DNA from: F1-120-MAGs118 sp013360535
GTDB taxonomy: Bacteria; Planctomycetota; UBA1135; GCA-002686595
Length of the DNA: 8,860 nucleotides
NCBI GenBank assembly: GCA_026647215.1
Contig: JAPKHC010000069.1
Location: 1 to 8,860 of the forward strand
Reading direction: 5' to 3'
Positions 1 to 7,012 of this stretch are shown piece after piece (within the stretch, counting starts at the first letter, position 1; the number at the start of each line of letters is the position of its first letter). The translations under genes were made by a program, and so were the position numbers. Below the pieces are notes generated by a model, which was given only the letters and a program-made list of their open reading frames with translations, was not told the origin of the DNA and did no database searches.

Positions 1-2652
1 GCGCGTGATCGTGCCGTGCGCCTCCTTCGTGCGGCGGCGTCGGCCCATGTCGTCGTAGCCGTAGAGCGTCGCGTCGTAGTGCGTGCCGTCAGTGCCAGGC
101 AGGCTCGAGGGGATCGCGAAGTAGGCGCGCTCTTCGTCCAGCCGCGTGCCCGTGTCGTCAAAGCGGCTGACGTGCAGTTGCGCGACCGAGCCCACGTCCA
201 CCGCGGTGATCGGGTCGGCGTCCGTCTCGTCGATGTAGGCGGTGAGCGCCGAGCTTGAGACGTTGCCAGCGAGCGCGATCACGCCGCTGGCTTCGACCTT
301 GCCTGCGTGGTTGGTGACCGTGTAGCCCACGGGCCCGTAGCGGTCCCCGGATCCCGAGACGTACTTCGTAAAGCTCAGCGTGACACGCCGGCGGTCCTTC
401 AGGATCGTGTAATAGTGCTGCGTCACGCGCAGGTCGGGGAGCGTCGTCAACGTGCGACGTCCCTGGCTGTCGTAGGCGTACTGAGTCGTCATCGGCACCG
501 GGTCGCCCGTGTCCGAAAAGCCCGTCGGCGGGCTCAGCGAGGTCGTGTCGGCGTCGTCAATCTCCTTCGTGAGCTGGCCGTTCGAGTACTCGCGGTAGGT
601 GATCTTGCCGTCGCGCGCCTTCAGGAAGTCCACGTTTCCGTCGAGCGCGACGTGGCTCGACTCTTCGGCCGTGGCGTTGGCGCCGTTCTCCGCCGTATCA
701 ACGGCCTCGATCGTGCGAGCGACCTTCGCGTTGGAGAGCGTGTTGGGAGACGCGGCGGCCGTGGTCGCGACCTGCATCAGCATGCCCGTCCCCGCAGACG
801 GAAACTGCAGCTTGTCCTCGTACCTCTCGTCCTCGTCGATCACGGGACGGAGCAGGGCCGTCGCCCCAGGCGTTTTCGTGAGAGAGTCGTAGCCGATCTG
901 CCGGTACATGTAGTCAGTCGATCCGGTGCCTGCCTCGCGGAACTTCTCGCGAAGGAGAAATCCTGTGAAGTCACCGGAGCCGGATCGCACGTAGACGTTG
1001 ATGAGCCCGACGCTTGAGCTGAGAGCGATCGTCCCGTCCGGCGCCGACGGGCTTCCGCTGTTGTGCGTGTAGGACGAGACCGATGCCGGCGTCCCGACCT
1101 CGGTGACACATCCGATCGAGTTGCGGGTGACGCCCGTGACCCAGGTCGAGCCCGGCGAGCTCGACGGGTCGCCCGCCGTGATCACCTGGCTCAGGGACTG
1201 TCCGACCTCATCGAAGTACTGCGTCAGCCACGTGCCATCGGCGCGCTCGACCGTGGTGCGGTTCTGCCACTCTTCGTCATAGCCCGACGCCGACGGGTGC
1301 GCGCCGTTGGTCTCGTACCTGAATGTGAACGTGCCCGAACCCGCGCCGCCACATCCGCAGTCGCCGTTGAAGGCGGCCTCAGAAATCCGGCGGCTCGAGT
1401 CATACTCGAAGTAGGCCGAGCCGAAGGAACGCAGGTTCGCTGTGGTCTCGGAGAGGATGTCGTCGTCGAAGGTCGAGTCCTGGAACTCGTAGCGGCGCGC
1501 GCCCTCCGCCTGCACGACGAGCTGGATCGCGTGCGGGTAACCGGGGTTGGTGGACGAGTTGTAGGCACCCTCCCAGTAGCGGTAGTGCTGGACGCGGACG
1601 TCGTTGATGCCGGAATCGGTCAGTGGCAGCGTCACCGTCGCGGTGCGCAGGTCGCCGGGCTCGCCGTAGCCGATGCTGGGGCTGTCGGGGTAGTAGCCGT
1701 ACGTGACACGTGCCACTTCGCCGCCGCCCGACGTGACAACCACCGTCTCCAGGCGCTTGTAGCCCCCGATCGTCGAGCCGCTGTACGTGTAGGCGTAGCT
1801 GCGGCCCGCACTGTCGTAGGCCAGCTCGAGTGTCCCGTCCCCGTTGTACCCGGCTGTGATTGCGGCCAGCGGGTCGACGTCATCCCCGACATAGGCGAGG
1901 TTGTCGGCGGCGTCCTCGATCTTCCAAATCTGGCCGGCAGCGACGCCGCAGGTGACGTCGAACCCGAAGAAGGTGAACTCGGTGCCCAGCTGGTCCGTGA
2001 GCGTGTAGAACTCCGGAACCGGCGGATTGCCCCCTGAAGCCGCTACCGCTGCCGTGAACACGACGACTCCCGTGGCCCCATTCACGCCCTTGAAATCGTT
2101 CGACGCGCTGCCCGTGCGCTTGAACTCCGCGAATCGGTCTGCGCCGTAGACCAGGTAGATGATGTCCTCTTCGGGACCGGTGGCATCGTCGTGGAAGACG
2201 ATCTCGGGTTGCGAGGACTGGTGCCAGTTGATGCCCTGCGGCGACTGCGAGTCGAGGTGCCCGCCGCTGTACTGGAGAGAGTTGTACGTGCGTCCGACGA
2301 CCCAGCTGAACCCCGGAGCGGGCAGTGCGATGTCGACTTCCGTCGGCGCCCACGCGCCGAGGTGCAAGCCCGCGCCGTCGATCTCAGCTGTGCCGCCCCA
2401 GACCCCCTCGAAGGGGTTGCCCGCGATCGAGAAGGGCAGCGTCGAGCCCTTGCGCATCGAGCCTTCGAGACGCGTGCCACGCTGCTCGGCCACAGGCCGG
2501 ACGCCTTGCACCGCCGTCGCCGCGGGCAAGTAGCTTGTCAGCGATTCCGCGTGCGTTTGCAGGATCTGCGCGGGCGCGAGCGCCGGCAGGATTGCGGCGG
2601 CGAGAGCGACAGAGAGGAACGTGGACGAACGCGAGACGTGCGTGCGAGGCAT
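1..2652 (-). CDS. Secreted RHS/YD-repeat protein, N-terminal 884 codons (3' end outside window)
   Basis: Reading the minus strand from the ATG at 2652 gives 884 codons with no stop, running off the left edge, so the C-terminus (where an RHS core and any variable tip would lie) is not seen. Residues 1-29 form a Sec signal peptide: basic start (R3, R8), hydrophobic core near 12-24, and a likely cut after APA or AQ around residue 28-29. GGAG at 2659-2662, six bases from the ATG, supports the start. Tyr/Gly-rich YD-like repeats include YNGDGTLELAYDSAGR (269-284), AYFEYDSSRR (413-422), TQYAYDSQGRR (723-733) and TLYGYDDMGRR (862-872). Residues 432-436 are CGCGG, a motif I associate with planctomycetal RHS-like proteins. 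Family knowledge: YD repeats form a beta-helical shell in secreted toxins, adhesins or cell-wall proteins. Toxin or structural role cannot be decided without the C-terminus. The long plus-strand open frames over this region are shadows. Confidence 0.88.
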   Translation of the reverse strand, partial: MPRTHVSRSSTFLSVALAAAILPALAPAQILQTHAESLTSYLPAATAVQGVRPVAEQRGTRLEGSMRKGSTLPFSIAGNPFEGVWGGTAEIDGAGLHLGAWAPTEVDIALPAPGFSWVVGRTYNSLQYSGGHLDSQSPQGINWHQSSQPEIVFHDDATGPEEDIIYLVYGADRFAEFKRTGSASNDFKGVNGATGVVVFTAAVAASGGNPPVPEFYTLTDQLGTEFTFFGFDVTCGVAAGQIWKIEDAADNLAYVGDDVDPLAAITAGYNGDGTLELAYDSAGRSYAYTYSGSTIGGYKRLETVVVTSGGGEVARVTYGYYPDSPSIGYGEPGDLRTATVTLPLTDSGINDVRVQHYRYWEGAYNSSTNPGYPHAIQLVVQAEGARRYEFQDSTFDDDILSETTANLRSFGSAYFEYDSSRRISEAAFNGDCGCGGAGSGTFTFRYETNGAHPSASGYDEEWQNRTTVERADGTWLTQYFDEVGQSLSQVITAGDPSSSPGSTWVTGVTRNSIGCVTEVGTPASVSSYTHNSGSPSAPDGTIALSSSVGLINVYVRSGSGDFTGFLLREKFREAGTGSTDYMYRQIGYDSLTKTPGATALLRPVIDEDERYEDKLQFPSAGTGMLMQVATTAAASPNTLSNAKVARTIEAVDTAENGANATAEESSHVALDGNVDFLKARDGKITYREYSNGQLTKEIDDADTTSLSPPTGFSDTGDPVPMTTQYAYDSQGRRTLTTLPDLRVTQHYYTILKDRRRVTLSFTKYVSGSGDRYGPVGYTVTNHAGKVEASGVIALAGNVSSSALTAYIDETDADPITAVDVGSVAQLHVSRFDDTGTRLDEERAYFAIPSSLPGTDGTHYDATLYGYDDMGRRRRTKEAHGTITR

Positions 2653-2942
2653 CGACTGCTCCAAGGCTTGCGGGAGGGCCGGGAAGAGAACTCGTGGCGC
2701 CGCCGGGGGGAAGCGGGCGCCGCGAGGTGTGCCCATGCATAACCGCGCCCCGGGCGAGTTGTCACGAGGGTTTCTCGGAGATTTTTTCTGACGCGTGCGG
2801 AAGAGGCCGGTGCGTACGCGCGCCGCTCGTAGTCATGCCGAACAGTCCACGATGGGTTTCGATTTCGAGACAGCGGCCGAGGCACCGACCGTTCTCGCGT
2901 CGTTCGCCCGCGCGAAAAAAAAATGTCGGGTTCCCGGCTAGC

Positions 2943-2992
2943 CAAGCTCGCGCGCCTCGCTAGAACTTCTTCATCGCCGCTCAAGCTCGCGC
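2943..2992. repeat. 11-bp direct repeat CAAGCTCGCGC, two copies
   Basis: CAAGCTCGCGC occurs at 2943-2953 and again at 2982-2992, 39 bases apart from start to start, upstream of the gene at 3052. It could be a regulator binding site, but in such GC-rich DNA a chance repeat is also possible. Confidence 0.35.
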
Positions 2993-3024
2993 AGCGCGCG
3001 CGTGACACGCGGCCCTCGCCCGCA

Positions 3025-3041
3025 CCTCGTTTCCCCCGAGG
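3025..3041 (+). promoter_or_regulatory. Small hairpin overlapping the ribosome binding site of the 260-aa gene
   Basis: CCTCG at 3025-3029 is the exact reverse complement of CGAGG at 3037-3041, with a seven-base loop TTTCCCC. The right arm contains most of the GAGGA Shine-Dalgarno sequence (3038-3042), which sits nine bases before the ATG at 3052. The stem could mask the site. It is only five base pairs long, so it may have no role. Confidence 0.3.
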
Positions 3042-3051
3042 AAAACAGCAC

Positions 3052-3834
3052 ATGTTGCTCTCGAAGACTCCCGTCACGCTCTGCTGCGTCACCATTCTCG
3101 CCGTCGCGATCCCGCTCAGCTTGCGCATGACAAAGGCCGCTGCGACAGCGGCGACCCCTGCGCCGGAAGCGAGCCAGCAGGGGCCGGAAGGGGGCGGCGG
3201 GGCCGGTGGAGGTGCGAACCAGTCCGTGTCGCTCGGCGTCGTGCTGCACCGAACGGGCCTGACGCCCGAAGCGCTCGCAGCCGCGGGGCTTGGCGAGGCG
3301 AGCACGATGTCCGTCGGTGGCGCAACACAACTCGCGAACGCGGGCCTTGTCACCTCGCTGCGCGATCTCGACCACGCGGTCGGCCAGGCCCGCAACGCCC
3401 GCGACGCGGCCGAACGCAAGATCCAAAGCGGCAAGGCTTCGCCCGAAGAAATCGCGGCTTTCCCGGGGCTGGAGCAGGCTTTCGCTGCCGCGAGCGCTGC
3501 GCGCGACACGGCGGTCAACGGCCTCTTTGCCGCCGCGACGGCTGGTTTGAACCCGACACAGCGCGCGACGCTCACCGCGATCCGCGCGAACGCGCACTGG
3601 AAGCTGCCGACGGAGTTCCTCGTGGTCGAGCGCACCGAGGCCGAGTGGGTCGAGCTGCGTGCCGCGCTCGCCAACGAGCGCATCACCGCGCGCAGCGGCG
3701 AGTCCCCCAACCAGCAGTGCCAGGCGTTGCTCGGCACCGCGCGTGCAAACCCCGCCGTCGCGGCCGCGAGGACCGCGCTCGATGCGAACCTCGCGACCGT
3801 CAAGCAGTCCTGGGACACGGTGACGGGCGACTAG
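3052..3834 (+). CDS. Unrecognised 260-aa exported or membrane-anchored Ala-rich protein, first gene of the secretin cluster
   Basis: I do not recognise a family. The start at 3052 is chosen because GAGGA lies nine bases upstream and because the protein then begins with Lys5 followed by a hydrophobic stretch (residues 7-23, including C11-C12). That stretch could be a signal peptide or an uncleaved inner-membrane anchor; no clear cut site is visible. Residues 29-56 are an Ala/Pro then Gly-rich linker (GGGGAGGG at 47-54). The rest is predominantly helical in character, with two short motifs: LTPEALAAAGL (70-80) and LNPTQRATL (166-174). The latter loosely recalls the LTxxQ motif of periplasmic Spy/CpxP proteins, a weak lead only. 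Tryptophans at 183, 199 and 254 and one Cys at 223 lie in the C-terminal half. The stop is 30 bases before the secretin ATG, so co-transcription is likely. A 426-codon minus-strand open frame overlaps it but crosses the divergent promoter gap, and is rejected. Confidence 0.75.
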   Translation: MLLSKTPVTLCCVTILAVAIPLSLRMTKAAATAATPAPEASQQGPEGGGGAGGGANQSVSLGVVLHRTGLTPEALAAAGLGEASTMSVGGATQLANAGLVTSLRDLDHAVGQARNARDAAERKIQSGKASPEEIAAFPGLEQAFAAASAARDTAVNGLFAAATAGLNPTQRATLTAIRANAHWKLPTEFLVVERTEAEWVELRAALANERITARSGESPNQQCQALLGTARANPAVAAARTALDANLATVKQSWDTVTGD

Positions 3835-3864
3835 CCGCGCTGCGGCGCGAGAGCAGGTCGAGCA

Positions 3865-6156
3865 ATGCGCAAGTCCGCTGCGCGGGCGCTGGGCGCGCTG
3901 GCCTTGGCCGGTGCGGCACTGGCGTCAACGCAGGATGGGCGCAGGCCCGCGGACCCGAGCAAGCCGGCGAAGCCGGAGGGGGCCGCGCCGGAATTGACGT
4001 CTGCGCCTCAGGATCCTGCTTCGCAGGAGAATTCATCCGTCCCGCCGCGCGGCGCTTCGAACTCGCAATTGCGGTCGCAGGCCAATTGGGTGCTTGCCGA
4101 ACCCGAAATCGAATTGCGCACGCTGCTCGAGCTCTGCACCAGCGGGCTAGGCGTCCACCTCGAATACGACAAGGCCAAGCTGGACGGCCGCGTGTCGCTC
4201 GACCGCACGGGCGAGTACTCGCCGCTCGAGCTCTGGCAGGTCTTCAATCGTGAGCTCGCGGCGCGCTCGCTCGCGACCGTGCAAGCGCCGGGGCACTCGG
4301 GCTTCAAAGTGGTTCCCGTTGCTGACGCGGCCGGCTCGGCGCGCGTCGAGTCGGCGGATCTGCGGGACGCCCGCGCGGGCTACCTGAAGGTCGTGGTCGG
4401 CCTCGACAACCGCGCCCCCGAAGAGCTCGTCGAGACCCTCAAGCAGATGCTCAGCAAGGCGGGCGGCCAGATCAACGCCGTGCGGGAGGCGCGGGCGCTC
4501 GTGATCTCGGACTACGAGCCGCACTTGCGCCAGGCCTTGTCGGTGATCGGGCTGCTCGACCTGCCGGCGGCGCAGCCGGTGACGATGGAGTTTCCCCTCG
4601 AGCACGCGAGCCCGACGACGGTGGCGACGCTGCTCGAGCGGTTGGTGAACACCCGCAAGGCCGTGGGCGCGCCCATCAAGGGAGCTGCGCTAGCTCTTTC
4701 CGACTTCCGCGACATCTTGGTGATCGCCCCGGCGTCGGAGGCGGCGTGGTGGCGGGACTCGATCGCGCAGCTCGACCGGCCCGAGGCCCTCGTGACGCTG
4801 CACTACACGCCGCGGCGCTTTGGGGTCGCCGAGACCGCTCGGCTGATCGAGGCGACCGTGCGGCCGGACGGGGCTGCGAGCGCGGGCGCCGCGTGGAAGC
4901 TCGTCGAGGACCGCCTGACGGGCACGCTCGTGATCACGACGACGCCGGCGCGGCACGAACAGGTGCAAGAAGTGCTGACGCGGCTCGACGAGACGCCCGC
5001 GGGGCCGGGCAAGCCCGTGCGCGCCTTCTCGATTCGCAACCGCCGCGTTAGCGAGGTGATCGGCGTGCTCGAGTCGCTGCTCGACGCGGGCGTGCTGGAG
5101 CAGCCCGGCACGGCAGGCGCGGGTTCGAAGGCCGCTGGCGCGAACACGGGCGCCAACGCGGCCGCGCAGGGCGCAACCGGGACCATCCCCTCGAGCACGG
5201 TCGCCGTGGGCGCGGTGCGGCAGGGAGACGCCGTGACGCTCGCGGCCGACGAGGCCACCAACCGCATCCTCGCCTTCGGCGAAGCCAGCGTACTCGACGG
5301 GCTCGAGCGGCTGATCGAGCAGGTGGACGTGCGCGAGGCGCAGGTGCTGGTCGAGGCGCTGGTGCTCTCCCTTTCTGACTCCGACTCGCGGCAGCTGGGC
5401 ATCGAGCTGCAGAAGACGGGCGTGCGCGACGGCGTGCTCTACAGCCTCGGCAGCCTCTTCGGCCTTGGCTCCCCCACCCCGTCGAGCCCGGCGATCCCCG
5501 CGATCTCGGCACAGGGCGGGACGGCGGTCGTGCTGTCGCCCGGCGACTACTCCGCGGTCGTGCGAGCGCTCTCCAACCTGAACCGCGGCCGCTCGCTCAC
5601 GAGCCCAAAAGTCCTCGTCAACAACAACGTCCAGGCGACGCTCGACTCGACCGTCCAGACGCCCTACGCCTCGACGAACGCCTCGACGACGGTCGCCACT
5701 ACGAGCTTCGGCGGCACGCTGGACGCCGGCACGCGCGTGACGGTCAAGCCGCAGGTCGCGGACGGCGACCAGGTCGTGATGGAGTACACGGTGTCGCTTT
5801 CGAGCTTCGTGGGGGAGGCCGCGAGCGCAGAGCTGCCCCCGCCGCGCCAGGAGAACAGGCTGTCGAGCGTCGTGACGGTGCCGGACGGCTTCACGATCGT
5901 GGTCGGCGGGCTCGAGGTCGAAACCGAGGGCGAGGCCTCGACGGGCGTGCCTTGGGTGAGCGAGATCCCGTTGCTCGGCGCGCTCTTCAAGGACCAGTCG
6001 CGCACGCGGACGAAGTCGAGGTTCTTCGTGTTCCTGCGCTGCTCGGTGATGCGCGGGGCAGCGTTCGAGGACCTCGCGTACCGCAGCGGGCGCACGCTGG
6101 ACGCGGTCGGGCTCGACGACGGGTGGCCGGAGCTCAAGCCGAGGGTGATTCGATGA
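3865..6156 (+). CDS. Secretin, GspD/PilQ superfamily (type II secretion protein D-like)
   Basis: Outer-membrane channel protein, 763 aa, expected to multimerise into a gated ring. Residues 1-20 form a signal peptide ending ALA, followed by a Pro/Ala/Ser-rich linker to about 72. Next come a STN/N0-like domain (about 73-155) and repeated alpha/beta N-domains at about 172-236, 238-307, 309-376 and 384-488, the last interrupted by an Ala/Gly-rich insert (414-445). The secretin domain covers about 489-728: VLVEALVLSLS (494-504), SLTSPKVLVNNN (577-588), GTRVTVKPQVADGDQV (622-637), and the hallmark VPWVSEIPLLGALF (695-708). The tail (729-763) is charged and could contact a pilotin. A weak AGG lies seven bases before the ATG. 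The gene follows the 260-aa gene by 30 bases and overlaps the lipoprotein gene by four. GspD is the nearest well-known member, but no other type II or type IV pilus gene is in view, so I give no symbol. Confidence 0.95.
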   Translation: MRKSAARALGALALAGAALASTQDGRRPADPSKPAKPEGAAPELTSAPQDPASQENSSVPPRGASNSQLRSQANWVLAEPEIELRTLLELCTSGLGVHLEYDKAKLDGRVSLDRTGEYSPLELWQVFNRELAARSLATVQAPGHSGFKVVPVADAAGSARVESADLRDARAGYLKVVVGLDNRAPEELVETLKQMLSKAGGQINAVREARALVISDYEPHLRQALSVIGLLDLPAAQPVTMEFPLEHASPTTVATLLERLVNTRKAVGAPIKGAALALSDFRDILVIAPASEAAWWRDSIAQLDRPEALVTLHYTPRRFGVAETARLIEATVRPDGAASAGAAWKLVEDRLTGTLVITTTPARHEQVQEVLTRLDETPAGPGKPVRAFSIRNRRVSEVIGVLESLLDAGVLEQPGTAGAGSKAAGANTGANAAAQGATGTIPSSTVAVGAVRQGDAVTLAADEATNRILAFGEASVLDGLERLIEQVDVREAQVLVEALVLSLSDSDSRQLGIELQKTGVRDGVLYSLGSLFGLGSPTPSSPAIPAISAQGGTAVVLSPGDYSAVVRALSNLNRGRSLTSPKVLVNNNVQATLDSTVQTPYASTNASTTVATTSFGGTLDAGTRVTVKPQVADGDQVVMEYTVSLSSFVGEAASAELPPPRQENRLSSVVTVPDGFTIVVGGLEVETEGEASTGVPWVSEIPLLGALFKDQSRTRTKSRFFVFLRCSVMRGAAFEDLAYRSGRTLDAVGLDDGWPELKPRVIR

Positions 6157-6755
6157 CGCGAGGCGTGATGAGCGCGAGGCTGGCTGCGGCTGTTGCGACG
6201 GCGATGCTGGTCGCGAGCGCCCTGCTGCTCGGTGGCTGCGCCGGTCCCGGCTCCGGTCCCTACGAGCCGCGCAGCGAGGCACAGCGCAACACCACGCGCG
6301 CCGAGGCGCTCAACCGCGACGCGGCGGAGCTGATCGGGTCGGACGACGAGGGCGCGGAGAAGCTGCTGCGCGAGGCGCTGACCGAGGACCTGTTCTTCGG
6401 GCCCGCCCACAACAACCTCGGCGTCGTGTTCCTGGGGCAGGGCAAGCTCTACGAGGCCGCAGCCGAGTTCGAGTGGGCACGCAAGCTGATGCCGGGTCAC
6501 CCAGACCCGCGGGTCAACCTCGCGCTGTGCATGGAGCAGGCCGGGCGCGTCGACGACGCGCTCGAGAGCTACGAGGCCGCGCTGCAGGTGTGGCCCGAGT
6601 ACCTGCCGGCGGTGCAGGGCATCGCGCGGGCGACCGTGCGCGCGAGGCGCGAGGACCCGCGGATGGCGCGGTGGCTCGAGGTCATCGCGATGCAGGGCGA
6701 GGACGAGGGGTGGAGGGGCTGGGCGAGGGAGCACGGGGCGAGGACGGAGCGGTGA
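6153..6755 (+). CDS. TPR-repeat lipoprotein, putative secretin pilotin or assembly factor
   Basis: A 200-aa protein whose ATG overlaps the secretin stop (ATGA at 6153-6156), pointing to translational coupling; GAGG at 6141-6144 is eight bases upstream. A second ATG at 6168 would also leave the lipoprotein signal intact. Residues 10-26 are hydrophobic and end in a lipobox L26-G27-G28-C29, so the mature protein should be lipid-anchored at Cys29. Mature residue 30 is Ala rather than Asp, which by the E. coli rule favours the outer membrane, though that rule may not hold here. TPR repeats follow: a partial helix pair at about 50-82, then full repeats at about 83-116 (PAHNNLGVVFLGQGKLYEAA) and 117-150 (VNLALCMEQAGRVDDALESY). 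Known precedent: PilF/PilW/Tgl are TPR lipoproteins that help type IV pilus secretins assemble. Calling this one a pilotin is inference from fold type and position. Confidence 0.88.
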   Translation: MTRGVMSARLAAAVATAMLVASALLLGGCAGPGSGPYEPRSEAQRNTTRAEALNRDAAELIGSDDEGAEKLLREALTEDLFFGPAHNNLGVVFLGQGKLYEAAAEFEWARKLMPGHPDPRVNLALCMEQAGRVDDALESYEAALQVWPEYLPAVQGIARATVRARREDPRMARWLEVIAMQGEDEGWRGWAREHGARTER

Positions 6756-7012
6756 CAGACAAGGGAATGCGGAGTCAACCGAGTGCCTTGTCGGTTGAGA
6801 CGCCGGGCGGCGCCGCAGCCTACGAACCGACCGCCAAGCGATCCGCGAGGACGACGCAGAGTTTCTTTCGTTGGCCCAAGAAAGTTGGCGGTCAGCGGAA
6901 TCGGCGTGCGTTTCTGTCAGTGGCCGGAGGATGCGCGAATCGTAGCGGCAGCCTCGTCTACCCCCCGATCGATCAAACCCCGAGACGGAGTCGCGCGGCT
7001 CCGCAGCAATCC
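6756..7012. other. Intergenic region, 257 bases, lower GC than the cluster before it
   Basis: No gene is convincing here. The frame of the next gene stays open upstream from 6473, but that part reads as low-complexity Arg/Ser/Pro sequence overlapping the lipoprotein gene, and family resemblance places the protein start at 7013. The region contains the nested inverted repeat described separately. Hand counting the 60 bases 6841-6900 gives 34 G or C (57%), against 44 of 60 for a sample inside the secretin gene (5221-5280). Confidence 0.5.
6829..6893. repeat. Nested inverted repeat between the lipoprotein and Cys-rich genes
   Basis: The outer arms GACCGCCAA (6829-6837) and TTGGCGGTC (6885-6893) are perfect reverse complements over nine bases. 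Between them a second hairpin can form: CTTTC (6865-6869) with GAAAG (6880-6884) and TTG (6871-6873) with CAA (6877-6879), leaving one bulged G and a GCC loop. No T-run follows, so a classical terminator is unlikely on either strand. It could end or stabilise the cluster transcript, or be the relic of an insertion. Confidence 0.45.

Larger units (their letters stand above)
2653..3051. promoter_or_regulatory. Divergent intergenic region, 399 bases
   Basis: This gap separates the RHS gene (leftward) from the secretin cluster (rightward), so promoters for both should lie here. I see no convincing -35/-10 pair. The best leftward candidate is GTGACA (complement of 2759-2764) with a poor TATGCA -10 (complement of 2737-2742). 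Other structure: two GGCGCCGC copies at 2696-2703 and 2716-2723, whose self-complementary GGCGCC cores could pair in the RHS leader; a T6 run near 2782-2787; nine A's at 2915-2923; an 11-base direct repeat at 2943-2953 and 2982-2992; and a small hairpin over the ribosome binding site of the rightward gene. An in-frame ATG at 2923 would extend the next protein by 43 residues, but it has no ribosome binding site and would bury the hydrophobic segment. Confidence 0.5.

Noticed and set aside
307..2037. Two long plus-strand open frames (307-1017 and 1063-2037)
   Set aside because: They lie opposite the continuous 884-codon RHS frame, read as Arg/Val-rich low-quality protein, and lack ribosome binding sites. 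They are GC-driven shadows.
2538..3818. A 426-codon minus-strand open frame opposite the 260-aa gene
   Set aside because: It would overlap the RHS start and the whole divergent gap. Its translation is Ser/Arg/Ala-rich without domains, while the plus-strand frame has a ribosome binding site and an N-terminal hydrophobic segment.
5952..6152. Upstream extension of the lipoprotein frame to an ATG at 5952
   Set aside because: It would bury the lipoprotein signal 67 residues inside the protein and overlap the secretin by 205 bases. The ATG at 6153 has a ribosome binding site and a correctly placed lipobox.
4690..6734. Long minus-strand open frames opposite the secretin and lipoprotein genes (4690-6282 and 5664-6734)
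   Set aside because: The plus strand encodes an unmistakable secretin and TPR lipoprotein. The reverse frames are His/Arg-rich shadows.
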